Source: Trema orientale (Eukaryota; Streptophyta; Magnoliopsida; Rosales; Cannabaceae). From it: a stretch of 64,000 bases of DNA. The translations under genes were made by a program, and so were the position numbers. The notes under the pieces were generated by a model. That model was not told where the DNA came from, ran no database searches, and worked only from the letters and a program-made list of their open reading frames with translations. Below, piece after piece: positions 1 to 10,615 of the stretch (its first letter is position 1; each line of letters opens with the position of its first letter). The stretch covers positions 380,581-444,580 of the forward strand of contig JXTC01000169.1 of the NCBI GenBank assembly GCA_002914845.1, read 5' to 3'.

Positions 1-1234
1 CGTACATATGAATTGGCTGTATATTCGTGGTTAGGGTTGAGTTTATTGAATCTTATGTTATAAATCATCTCCCATATTTTTTATTAAAGAAAAAAGAAAG
101 ATAATCTCAACTAAAAAGAGAGAGGAAAAGTTAGTTAAGAAGGATATTATTTAATTAAGATGGTTAAATATTACAAATTAAAAGTGAATTGTATCATGTT
201 GATGTGCTGACTATATATAAACCATATAATTTAAACGAGAAATTAAGCAAAACTGATTTCGTAGAATTTTATAAGCTTGTACTAGACTCTTACTCTTTCA
301 GCTAATTTATATAAAAGCAAATTCAGTCCCCTGAACTCAACACATGAGGGCTGAATATGTTCTTGCAAGTTGTAGCCAAAAGTATATGATAGCTAATGAT
401 GATTAATTAGATTAATCAACTAACCTTGATTAATCGATACCATATATAAAATCCCTATACAATGCCGTAGTTGGATAGGTAAAATTATTGTAATATCCTT
501 CCAACACATATTTACCTTTAAGTTACTATCTTTCTATCAAGAAATAATGTGGTCGATAATTTTGTTCTCAATGGCTATTTAGATAAAATTATCAACCAAT
601 TCACAAAGTAAATACTAAGATCTTAGATTTAATTATTCCATGAGTCTTGAAAGATCTTAAAATGGCATTAATGTATAGTGTCCTTAACTATTTGGTGTTC
701 CTATTAATTCATAAATTATAACCTCCAATATACTAGAGTTTACCTCGAGTTTCTCAGAGGCTAGTCTTTAAACAAATCAAAAAGTTATAACTCATGAAAA
801 TAAGTCTAGTCAAACATGAAGAATTAAAATCTACATACTAAGAGCTAGTTTGTGAAAATACTAAGAATTGAGTTACAACACTTTAATTCTTTATATTACC
901 TGGTTCAGTTCAATATATATAACTTATTTATGTTGTACTAGTGTTTCTATCAGAAGTCAGACACTTCAATGATTTGAGACACATCATTTCAGTTGAGATA
1001 GACAAACACTATAATCTTTAGTAAATAAAGTATTCTCTCTTTATTTACAAATTGTAAACTAGTTAATTTAGACTTAGATAAAGAAACAAGTCTCTCAATA
1101 ATTAACAATTAATCATATTTATTTCTTTATACATAAATAAAGCCATGGAATCCTTTTCAGATAAATAAACTATTCAATTGAGATAGTTTAATCTAGCAAA
1201 TATCATAATTTCATATAAGAGAAAGTTATTTATA
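1..1234. other. AT-rich stretch without a recognised gene
   Basis: No coding similarity was recognised on either strand. Positions 2-410 match, in inverted orientation, a segment at 36324-36764 (separate entry). The rest, about 420-1234, is AT-rich and runs up to the truncated end of a gypsy gag fragment. If the MATE gene starts before the window, this stretch lies in one of its introns; otherwise it is flanking DNA. Confidence 0.6.
2..410 (+). repeat. Arm 1 of a long-range inverted repeat (partner 36324-36764)
   Basis: Read on the + strand this segment matches the reverse complement of 36324-36764 almost continuously with small indels. Shared landmarks include GTACATATGAAT, GAGTTTATTGAATCTTATG, AGAAGGATATTATTTAATTA and TAGAATTTTATAAGCTTGTA. 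It has no transposon ends or coding potential that I can see. The match reaches the edge of the window, so the repeat probably continues upstream. It could be an old inverted duplication of flanking or intronic host DNA, or a dispersed repeat family without visible ends. Confidence 0.75.
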
Positions 1235-1531
1235 CTAAAAGGGTAAAATTAGAAATATGCTTTTAAAGACAACTATCCCAACATCCACTGTCTCCCACCA
1301 GCGAATGGCACTCTCTGTCAGACGAGTAACGGCAAAGACTGCCCAAAACTCCACCGAAGTACCAAGGGCCCGAAAGTGCCTTTCCATTTCAAGCAACCAA
1401 GCAATCGCCGTGAAAGCTTCTGGTCTTCCATCAAACTGCCCTGGCTGGAGATGCATGAACTGCTGGAGATGATCAGACTGATCCAACTGATGTTCCCTCA
1501 GAGCTGGAGGCTGATAGTCTAGATCGCTCAT
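1235..1531 (-). pseudogene. Ty3/gypsy gag fragment, N-terminal
   Basis: The minus-strand reading starts at an ATG near 1531 and gives a short N-terminal stretch (MSDLDYQPPALREHQ) followed by a gag-like helix region with FDGRPEA, WLLEMERHFRALG and a terminal RWWE motif. This is the usual order of the retrotransposon gag domain of plant gypsy elements. The similarity stops right after RWWE, so the fragment covers only the first part of the domain; no zinc knuckle is present. It lies downstream, on the minus strand, of a primer site and LTR (1766-3168), as expected for the 5' part of an element. It is truncated and not functional. Confidence 0.8.
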
Positions 1532-1765
1532 CTAGGCGAATGTCTGCTACATTGCCTCGATCAAAGGAGCGAAATCCAGACAATGAGGAGATTCGGCACC
1601 CAGCTGGTGCCTCAGAACTCTTCTTAGAGGCATCCTTAAAAGTCTGAAACAATATTTCAAGTTGTTAATGAGATAATGATGCATGCTTGTTATAAAAACA
1701 ACTTCAATTTAGTTTAATAGTGATAAGTCTGAGCTATTAAACTCAAACTCTGATATCAAAATTTC
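1532..1765 (-). other. Leader and degenerate primer-binding site of the gypsy remnant
   Basis: On the minus strand the LTR end (GGTCGTGACA) at 1766 is followed within a few bases by TGATATCAGAG (about 1750-1762). This is a mutated form of the tRNA-iMet primer site TGGTATCAGAG. About 220 bases of untranslated leader then lead to the gag start near 1531. Confidence 0.6.
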
Positions 1766-3168
1766 TGTCACGACCCAAAACCCAGGCCAGTAGCAGAGAA
1801 GGAAAATTTCACCAAGATAGGAACTGCCTTGATTTATTTTAAAAAGGTCTTAAAAGTTTCAATTTTATAAATAGTCCATTTAAACAAAATATTTAGAATT
1901 TTATCTCGTGAACCTCTCCCATAGTTCATATACACCATTAAATATAGATAGAGTAGTAATTGAAAAACATAGTTCAAAATAGAGTTTAAGCATCATCATC
2001 ATCCATAACAAATATTAAATACCAGAATGGCATATATAAGTTCACAGACATAATAGAAAGCATAATCTTGGTTCAATGCTAATACAAAATCCAAATAATC
2101 TAAATACTACAATAACAAGCTTTTAGCATTACCAAGATACAAACTACAATCACAGACGACCTCTTAATCCTCTTGATCACTAAGGCTGTACTGAACACCA
2201 CCTAAGGAAGGAAGGTAGGGGGTGAGCATACAATGTCCAGTAAGAAAATAGTTACCTCGATGGAAAATATTTTAGTAATAGAAAATTCATGCATGGTTAG
2301 TTTAAATCCAATACATATATATAATAGTCTAAAACTAAAAATCCATATGTATATGTATAAATAAAACAGTATGAGCAAAACCATTCAATTCATATGCACA
2401 TGACACAAATCAACCCATACCCATGAGCTCTTATCCTCTCATCTGTGAAAACTCAGGATGATGGCATTAAGTGTACCTAACAGCCTACCTGACACCTAAG
2501 CCCATACCTAGAGGGGACACCCATGTGTCGCCTACCAAACTTGGAGGGGCAACAGAATTGCCTACGCCTGCCAAATGGGGAGGTAATTAGAAGAAACAAA
2601 CACCGCACAGGTCTACGGACTCTACACCGATGGTGGGGCACGCAGTACCACACTGAAAACCCATGATGCTAACACGATGCTCATGTATAATCCTATGACA
2701 CGTGCAATATAGAACTGAAGTGTGAAAACTATAGTGCTCTGGTTTTTTAATAGGTTTTATAAAAAAAAAAATAGGTAGCATAACGGCTCTATTTTTAATA
2801 TACCCAAAAATAACATGCACTCAGAAAATTTCCACAGCAATACAATATATATATATATCATATTAATCAAATCCCATCATAGTTATTCAAATAGTTCTAA
2901 AATCATATTTGTCATCATATCTTGCAGAAAATAAGTTTTATTCAAAAACAATATAAAACAGATGTAACAGAATTCGTGCCTCACTAGAATACTGATACCA
3001 CACTATTGAATCCTCAAAATGTCATTGGATGATCGCTTGGAGGGTTAGAAACTAATTCCAAGCCCTCAATCGTTCTCTTGTGAAAAACCAACTTCTCAAC
3101 AGAGCTTCAATTCCATAAACGGCTAGCATTCAAAATAGCTAGGTTAGACATATAATTTGTCCGATTCG
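1766..3168 (-). repeat. Truncated LTR of a gypsy family also seen at 24448, 39024, 44999 and 53442
   Basis: The minus-strand LTR end is at 1766 (TGTCACGACC on the + strand). The body shares long stretches with the LARD LTR at 39024-41327 in opposite orientation: the segment around AGGCGACACATGGGT, the hairpin-rich part near AGAGTCCGTGAACC, and CTCCGTTGAGAAGTTGAG. The 5' part of the LTR is missing; the sequence passes at about 3165-3170 directly into RNase H coding sequence of a pol gene. The minus-strand order is therefore pol, partial LTR, primer site, gag. Confidence 0.75.
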
Positions 3169-4018
3169 GGGATGGTATAGAAGATTGAAATCACAGTTCT
3201 CCATATACTCAATCCATCTCTTTTGTCTCAAATTCAAGTCTTGTTGAGTAAATAGATATTTCAAGCTCTTGTGATCGGAGCAGATATCAAACTTAACAAT
3301 GCACATGTAACATCTCCAGATCTTGAGAACGAAGATCACAACTGCCAACTCTAAAACATGAGCAGGGTAGTTCTTCTTATGTTGTTTTAACTGGCGTAAA
3401 GCATAGGCTACGACTTTACTATTCTGCATCAAAACACATCACAATCTTGAACGAGAAGCATCTATGTACACAATATAAGGTTCATTACTATCAGGGACAA
3501 TAAGGATAGGTGTTGTTGTCAGTTTCTCTTTCAATTTCATGAATGTTGTCTCACATTTGTCATCCCAGACAAAGTTGACATCTTTTCTCCTTAACGTGGT
3601 TAAAGGCAATGCGATGCTCAAAAAGTTCTCCATAAAATGACTATAATAACCAGCAAACCAAGGAAACTTTGTACTTCAGTCACATTCCTCGGTCTCTCCC
3701 ATCCTAGAATAGACTCTATCTTGGAGGGTTCGACGGAGATATCATCTTGAGAAATCATGTGCCCGAAGAATTTTACTTCTGTCATCTAGAAATCACATTT
3801 TGATCTCTTAGCTTACAACTGATGATCTCTCAAAATCTGAAGCACGGCCCTTAAGTGTTCAGCATGTTCTTCCCAAGTCTTAGAATAGATTAGGATATCA
3901 TCAATGAATAAAACCATAGATCTATCTAAGTGAGGCCTGAAAATCCTGTTCATATGGTCTATAAATACTGCAGGTGCATTTGTTAATCCGAAAGGCATAA
4001 CTAGAAACTCAAAATGAC
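3165..4018 (-). pseudogene. Ty3/gypsy pol fragment: reverse transcriptase and RNase H
   Basis: Minus-strand reading from 4018 downwards gives [14 protein letters not shown], then the reverse transcriptase active-site region with [16 protein letters not shown] (FIDD form of the YxDD motif; about 3880-3930). The connection domain (FVWDDKCETTFMKLK) follows at about 3560, and RNase H (VYIDASRS, VAYALRQLK, VLELAVVIFVLKIWRCY, DHKSLKYLF) at 3139-3500. The frames are broken between these pieces and there is a stop after the DASRS motif. The N-terminal half of the reverse transcriptase and all of protease and integrase are missing. The RNase H reading runs into LTR sequence at about 3168, marking a deletion or recombination junction. 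Confidence 0.88.
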
Positions 4019-5075
4019 TGGACTATATTACTATTCTATTTTATCTAATCCAATTTTTAAAATAGTACAATCATATCATATCTTATCTTTCATTTCAAAG
4101 GAAGTCTAATTACTGGCAATTAACATTTTGAACAGTACCTAGACAAGACTCTAATAAATGCATGCTAGCTAGTAGTGAGAGGGTCAGATCTAGAGAATGG
4201 TCTTAGATTCCAGGCATTATTTTTGTTTTGAGGAGTGTTACTAATATTCTTTTTCTTTTTAGACTTGATGTCTTGATTTTGTGACTTCCAATAATAAATG
4301 GTTATTCATAATCAAAATAGTGAAAAAGTTATAGGATTTTTACATCTGAGGCAGTGAGAAAAAAAAAAGCAGACAAAAAATTGCAATTAGCACTCGTCTT
4401 TTCATTTTTAATGCCTCTTTAGTGAAGAATGGGTTGAAATGGTTACTAATTCATAATAAACACATCTTTGATTTTTTTTTTTTTTTTGTGTTTTACATTT
4501 TAAAAAAATGTCATTCTTAAGGGTGTAGCAAAATCTTGTGGCATAGGTCTTGTGGTACGTAGAGTGTGTTAGCATTACACTACACCAACTTGTCAATTTT
4601 GGTATATTTTATGTCTGAATGTAACATATTGATTTATTTGTCCAAATCAACCTCTTAAATAATTCAAGCACTTCTTATATAAATAAATCAATTTTAGTCG
4701 ATAATTTGGTTAGGTTTACCGTTTCAAAGGAACTCAACTATTATCATTGGTGGCGGTGGCGGCATAGCAGCAAGATGTCCTACTTGGAGCCTTTTCTTTT
4801 ATCCAACCTAGGTTAGAATTTCATAATAAGCATTTGCTTCGAGGTCTTGGCTTCTAATGAGTATTTATTATATGTCTGGCCCCTAAATTTGCTAGCTGTT
4901 AAAGGCATATTGCTATAGACAAACAACATTTAGAAGATGAAAAGTGAAAGCATCCAACTTTTAACATAAAAGATATGCTCAATTTTTTAATGATCCTTTA
5001 TATGACAATATCTTAGCTACCACGATCTCTAATTAGCAATTATACAGCTTATAATATGTTATATATTTTTTTTAG
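4019..5075. other. Non-coding stretch upstream of the first visible MATE exon
   Basis: The DNA is AT-rich with homopolymer runs (T-run near 4471-4488). I searched both strands for the expected preceding MATE exon and did not find it. If the gene is transcribed through here, this is intron; the polypyrimidine run and TTTTTTTAG acceptor at 5066-5075 belong to the next exon. Confidence 0.55.
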
Positions 5076-5138
5076 ATACAGCATGACAATTTCAAGGTGG
5101 GTGTATGTGACTGCATTGGGATTTAATGCAGCCGCGAG
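5076..5138 (+). CDS. MATE gene, first visible exon
   Basis: The acceptor is TTTTTTTAG at 5067-5075 and the donor is GT at 5139 (AG|GTACAG). After one leading base the exon encodes 20 residues, YSMTISRWVYVTALGFNAAA, and ends with two bases (AG) that join the first T of the next exon to form Ser. The GFNAAAS segment followed by VRVSNE is one of the most conserved regions of plant MATE proteins. The intron to the next exon is 111 bases (5139-5249). Confidence 0.9.
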
Positions 5139-5249
5139 GTACAGTGATTTACTATTGTTTTTTCATCTCTAAATATATATATATATATAAATTGTTACAT
5201 TATTTATGTCACTAATTTAAAAACTTAATAGTGCTAGAAATTAAAATAG

Positions 5250-5315
5250 TGTACGCGTGAGCAATGAAATAGGGGCAGGCAATCCAAAATCAACAGCTTT
5301 TGCAGTAGTGACTGT
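5250..5315 (+). CDS. MATE gene, second visible exon, part 1 (left of the copia insertion)
   Basis: The acceptor AG lies at 5248-5249. The sequence encodes SVRVSNEIGAGNPKSTAFAV and then VT, with GT left over at the break. The last five bases (ACTGT, 5311-5315) are the left target-site copy of the copia element. Reading continues in frame at 17583. Confidence 0.92.
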
Positions 5316-5800
5316 TGTTAGGAATGAATATGGGATTGAAAATACCAAACATAAATCCTAGATCATTCATGCAAAACTGATAGACAAGGATTCATTGAGT
5401 ATACCTGAGTCCATGATAGATACTGTAATCTGGACAATGAACTAAAGGCAGAAGCGATAAAAACTAACTGTGATTACCTGAGAGTTTGGTCTTCCACACA
5501 ATCTAATCCCTAAAACACTCAGATAGAACTCTCTGTAATTGATGATAGGCCAAGGAAGAATGAGCGTATGTGAAAAGGTGGTGGAGACCATAACCCTAAT
5601 ATTCTCTTTATATAGTCTCTTGTTGGGTATCCATCACACCCAACTGGATGACTAACACGGTATCCACATTGGTATCTATACCCAGTTAGATATCCTGACC
5701 CAGCTTTATTAAATCACTTATTGGGCCTGCTTAAGAATAATATGACCTAATACAATTGTTGAAATATGTGGCTCAATATAGGAAATAGAATTTCCCAACA
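5316..5800 (-). repeat. 3' LTR of copia A
   Basis: 485-bp LTR, + strand TGTTAGGAATG ... AATTTCCCAACA. It matches the 5' LTR at 17092-17577 with scattered substitutions. The adjoining AATCTCCCACTTGGG on the + strand is the complement of the polypurine tract. Confidence 0.95.
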
Positions 5801-6259
5801 ATCTCCCACTTGGGTCACATATGAACCAAATATAATTGTATTACAAAACTGAAATATGGCCATGAATATACCATATTATTCTTGAATATCCCCGAAGTTG
5901 CAATCCCGTCCATCAGAAATATCAGCACGAAACCAAAGCGCTCGTTGTTGCACTTATTCAGATGGTAACTAGAACCCTCAATGATCACTGTACTAATACA
6001 CCCGAATGACACAGATCTAATATGGAATGTGGCATAGAAATTACATGCAATGTGATTCACCGTGCCTATTTCTAACTGGTCCACCCGAAACTTTATTGAG
6101 ATCAATCTTAGTCTTTCTCCTTTAGTGTATTACTGCACACTTTATTGTTAACCACAATGAATATAGTTTACAATTAAAACCATCATCAACCAAAATACTG
6201 CAGTATACAGAAAAACAAGTGTCACACAATAGGCATCTAAACCAAATTACAAACTCCCA
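5801..6259 (-). other. Copia A 3' untranslated region and polypurine tract
   Basis: Contains no recognised coding sequence. The polypurine tract (complement of 5801-5811, AAGTGGGAGAT) abuts the 3' LTR. Confidence 0.75.
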
Positions 6260-7744
6260 CTAAAACTGCACACCATCCAAAAATATAATACCTATATGAG
6301 CAGTGTGCTCGTGAAAGACTTTAGGTGGTAAACCTTTGGTGAGTAGATCCACTATTATAGAGTTTATACCGATATGCTCAATTGACACTAAACGACTTTG
6401 TACTCTTTCTTTAATAGCTAGGAACTTAATGTCAATATGCTTTGACTTCGATGAGTTCTTATTGCTGTTGGAATATAAGACTGCTGAGTTATTGTCATAA
6501 TAAAACTTCAATGGCCTCTCAATGCCATTTACTATATGCGGCCCAGTGACAAAGTTACGCAGTCATATTCTCTGATTGGATGCCTCATAACAAGCTATGA
6601 ATTCTGCCTCCATAGTTGAAGTAGCTATGAGTATCTTCTTGGTACTCTTCCAGGTTATAGCTCCTCTAGCTAAAAGAAAGACATAGCTTGATGTGGATCT
6701 TTTACTGTCTAGACATCCTGCAAAATTAGAATCGGAGTACTCAATGATCTCCAATATGTCTGATCTCTGATACGTGAGTATGTACTCCTTTGTTCTCTGT
6801 AAGTATCTCATAACCCTCTTTGCTGCCTTCTAATGATCCACTCTAGGGTTACTCATATATCTGCCCAACATGCCAACTATGAACGCTAGATCTGGACGTG
6901 TACATACTTGTGCATACATCAGACTCCCTACAGTCGAAGCATAAGGAAATTATTGCATGGCTTCTTTATCAACATCATTCTTAGGGCTTTGGCTGAGGCT
7001 AAATTTATCTCCCTTAGACACTGGAGTGTCCGTTGGTGCACACTTATCCATACCAAACCTACTGAGCACTCTCTCGATATAGCTCTTTTATGATAATCCG
7101 AGGATACCCCGAGAACGATCTCGGTGTATCTGTATATCTAATACAAAAGAGGCAACTCCAAGATCTTTCATTACAAAATTCTTCGCAAGAAATCTCTTGG
7201 TGTCGTGCAATAAGCCTATATCACTACTTGCCAGTAGTATATCATCAACATAAAGTATCAGGAAGATAAACTTACTCCCACTGAACTTATGGTATATACA
7301 ATCATCAACAGGATTCCCCTCAAAACTAAACTAGAGAATTATCTCATGAAATTTGTGATACTATTGACGGGAAACCTGCTTGAGACTATAGACGGACTTC
7401 TTGAGTTTACAGACCATAGAGTTTGGATCTCCCGATACAAAGTTTTCTGGTTGCATTATATATATTGTTTTATCAATGTCTCTATTAAGAAATATTGTCT
7501 TAACGTCTATCTAATGATGCTCAAGATCATAATGTGCTACAAGTGCCATAATAACTCTAAACGAGTCTTTCGAAGCAACCGGAGAGAAGGTCTTGTTAAA
7601 GTCAATGCCTTCCTTCTGAGTAAAGCCTTTAGCGACAAGACGTGCCTTATACCTCTCAACATTGCCTTTCGAATTCCATTTGGTCTTAAATATCCATTTG
7701 CAACCAATGGGCTTTGAGCCTTCAGGCAATTTTCCAAACATCAT
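6260..7744 (-). pseudogene. Copia A reverse transcriptase and RNase H
   Basis: The reverse transcriptase begins with KPIGCKWIFKTKWNSKGNVE, RYKARLVAKGFTQKEGIDF. The active-site YVDD codons are the complement of 7241-7252 (reading FLILYVDDILLAS). RNase H gives EYSDSNFAGC, STMEAEFIACYEA (6563-6811), then YYDNNSAVLYS and DLLTKGLPPKVFHEH (6260-6511). Several frame breaks occur between 7511 and 6811. About 460 bases of 3' untranslated sequence separate the end from the 3' LTR. Confidence 0.92.
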
Positions 7745-7943
7745 TGTCTCTCATAGCCTTCATCTCTACATTTATGGCAACGATCCACTTTTGAAAATTG
7801 GAACTTTGTTTGACTTGTGTGAAATTAACTGGTTCATCTTCCACTATCCCGATGTCAAACTCATGTTCCTAGAAATATATGACATAATCATTCGGAATCG
7901 CACTTCTCTTTTCTCTAGTGGACCTCCTTAAAGGCACTAGTTC

Positions 7944-8591
7944 TTAAGGCTGTTGAGTTTGCTCTACAGGAGCATTTGCCTCAATGAGGATAGGAACCTC
8001 TTGAATATTGTCTTGAACTGGAGTAATTACATCTTGAATAATGATATTGTCAGGATTAGGATCCTGAGTGTCCTGACCATTGTTAATAGTAATCATAAGA
8101 AGATGAACAAATTCCTCTTCAAGGACAATGTCCCTAACTTTGTCTTCCCTCCTAAACTCAATATCCTCAAGAAATTTGACATTTCCCATCTCAAAGAAAG
8201 AGTTTGCTGTGGGATCATAAAACTTATAGCCTCTGGATCTTTTAGAATACCTTACAAAATAGCAATTTATAGTTCTTGAGTCCAGTTTCTCTTTATTTGG
8301 CCCGTAAGGCCTTGCCTCAGCTGGACAAACCCATATATGTAAATGACTTATACTAGGCTTCCGCCTAGTCCAGAGTTCATAAGGGATTTTTGCTACTGCT
8401 TTGCTCAGTACTCTGTTAAGGATATATGCTGTAGTTTTGAGTACATCTCCCCATAGTAATTCTAGTAAGGTGGAATGACTAATCATACTTCTTACTATAT
8501 CCTTTAGTGTTCTATTACATCGTTCAGCAGCACCAATCATGCTAGGTTTCCCAGGCATAGTGTATTGCGGGATAATACCGCACTCTTCCAA
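7944..8591 (-). pseudogene. Copia A integrase C-terminal half
   Basis: This is a 215-residue uninterrupted minus-strand reading: [20 protein letters not shown] with the catalytic Glu in AAERCNRT, then the conserved [20 protein letters not shown] and [16 protein letters not shown] stretches, and the [10 protein letters not shown] segment near the end. It is the best-preserved part of copia A and matches the copia B sequence at the right edge of the window. Confidence 0.92.
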
Positions 8592-8599
8592 ATACTTAG

Positions 8600-9365
8600 C
8601 AAAAGGTCCTGGATGTTGCTCACCTGATCTGTCATACCGATCGTAGTACTCATCACTACGATCAGATTCGACAACCTTAATTATCTTATCAAGCTGATTT
8701 TCAACCTCAGCTTTATAAGCCTTAAATACGTCCAGTGATTGTGACTTCTCTTAAATTAAGTATATGTACCTATAGCGAGAATAATCGTCCATGAACGTGA
8801 TAAAGTACTATTATCCATTTCAAGAAGCCGTAGGGAATGGATTACAGATATTCGTATGTATCAGTTCTAGGACGCCATAGCTCCAATTGGTACCTAACTT
8901 CTTAACGTTTGTCTGTTTCCCTTTTATACAGTCAACGAAGACTTTAAAGTCTGCCAAATTAAGAGGACCAAGGATCCCATCAGACACAAAACGTTCAATT
9001 TGTTATTTAGAAATGTGTCATAAGTATTTGTGCCACAACATCGATGAGTTCTCCTTAGTTAATTTTTATTTTGTACCTCTTGAATTAACACGCAGAGTTT
9101 CATTAACAGAAGGTTGGGTATTTAACATATAAAGATTGTCAATAAGAACACCAGTATCAATAAAATTCGAATAAAGTGTAAAACTAAATAAATTATTTCC
9201 AAAAGAACAAGAATAACTGAATTTGTCCAATACAGAAACTGAAACCAAATTCCGTCTTAAAGACGGTGCCACAAAAGTCTTATATAAATCCAAACGTTTT
9301 CTAGAATTTAAAGACAATCTAAAGTGCCCAATGGCCTCCACTGAAGTTGTTTGGCTGTCGCCCAC
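8600..9365 (-). pseudogene. Copia A GAG-pre-integrase region and integrase catalytic core
   Basis: Minus-strand pieces give GDSQTTSVEAIGHFRL, KTFVAPSLRRNLVSVSVLDK, then a LWHKYL-stop-HISK segment corresponding to the integrase zinc-binding motif LWHxRLGHIS, and FITFMDDYSRYRYIY holding a catalytic Asp (near 8790). Stops and frame changes separate the pieces. Confidence 0.82.
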
Positions 9366-9401
9366 ATAGATGACTCTTTCATTATTACTTGGCTTCTGGC
9401 T

Positions 9402-10028
9402 CTACAGGCAACTCTGCATGGAAATACTAACGTGAGTAGTAGCATCAGAATCTACCCACCAAGTGTCCTTAGGTACAAAAGTTAAATTAACTTCGGAATA
9501 AGCATAAATGAGAAGCTTACCCTTCTTAACACGCCAAGTTTTATGCCTAGTGCATTCCTTCTTCAGGTATCCACCCTTTCTACAAAAGAAGCAAACTTGC
9601 TCATTTTGCTTCTTCTGTGCCTTAGCAGGTAGAGCTACTGCAGCTTCCTTAGCCTTAATCATTTTTTTCTTCTTTGCTTTAGAGGTAGTGATCAAGTTAG
9701 CACTTTCAGGCATTTCAGCTTTGATTTTTTCTTCCTCCTGAACATAAATGACTATTAATTTATTAATATTTTATTTGTCCTTTTGGGCATTGTATATAGT
9801 CTGTAGGTTCTCATACTGATTAGGAAGAGAAAGTAAAACCAAGGCCACAAGCAAATCCTTATTAATTTCTAACTTAAATTCCTTAAGCTTGCCAGCCAAA
9901 TGAGACATCTGCATGATGTACTCCATTATGTTTCTTTTGCCGCTGTACCTCATTGAGATGAGTTTTCCTAAGGTAGTAATCATCTCACCCTTCTCATTCT
10001 TAAAATATAATTTCTTAAGAGCAGCAAA
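9402..10028 (-). pseudogene. Copia A gag C-terminal part, zinc knuckle and protease start
   Basis: The reading resumes left of the gypsy element with FFAALKKLYFKNEKGEM, then a lysine-rich linker. The zinc knuckle CFFCRKGGYLKKEC (9552-9593) has a Tyr where the metal-binding His belongs (CX2CX4HX4C). The protease motif that follows, WWVDSDATTH (DSD at 9444-9452), has Asp instead of Gly in the DSG triad. A stop follows the QSCL segment. There is a further stop near 9771 between the two gag readings. Both key-residue changes fit single C-to-T or G-to-A events. Confidence 0.88.
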
Positions 10029-10033
10029 GAAAG

Positions 10034-10582
10034 TGATGCAGTGCGTCATGAGTTCGAGTTTTTCGAACACTACGATCGAAATAAGTGAGAGTTGGAGTTT
10101 CCGGTAGACCGCCGGTAATTTCCGGTCTACCGCTCGAGTCTACCACCCAACAAGCAGTCTACCGATTTTTCGTTCAAAATAGTGATTTACTCTCTGGAAG
10201 AATCGGCAGATAGAATCGGTCTACCGCCCAGGCTACCGGTCCGCGTTTTCAGTAATTTTTCTTACCCGTTTTTGCGTTTTTTCCCTTTATTTTGTTACCA
10301 GATTCCGAATATTTTAATATTTTTAGTAGGGTTTCGTGTTTTATCTAGTTTTCCTATATATTGTAAGCCATAAGACCTTTTAGGAAGAGGTTTTTAGTTT
10401 GGAATTGATTAATAAAATTCTAGAGAGAGTATCTCTTTTCTTCCCAAATTTCTGATATTATGTGAGAATCAACGATTATTTGAAGCCTATTTCTTGGTAT
10501 TCGTGAGCGAATCAATAAGCTATAGTAGGTTGTCCTCAATTTTTCCGAAAGATCTTTCTCATTAGACGCTTCCGCTACATCA
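10034..10582 (+). repeat. 5' LTR of the CRM-like element
   Basis: 549 bp, TGATGCAGTG ... GCTACATCA. It contains the perfect inverted repeat CGGTAGACCG / CGGTCTACCG (10102-10111 and 10123-10132), several more GTCTACCG-type motifs, a TATATA box at 10355-10360, and an AATAAA near 10407. It differs from the 3' LTR by substitutions and by a short segment around 10134-10150 absent from the 3' LTR. Confidence 0.95.
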
Positions 10583-10615
10583 GTTGATACCAGAGCCGCA
10601 TTCGTTCTTGACAAG

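Noticed and set aside
4700-5075. Upstream MATE exon
   Set aside because: Searched for the expected segment before YSMTISRW in all frames; nothing convincing was found.
7289-7717. 142-residue + strand open frame
   Set aside because: It is antisense to the copia A reverse transcriptase, whose minus-strand motifs (CKWIFKTKWNSKG, YVDD) are clear.
7953-8279. 108-residue + strand open frame
   Set aside because: Antisense to the copia A integrase C-terminal half.
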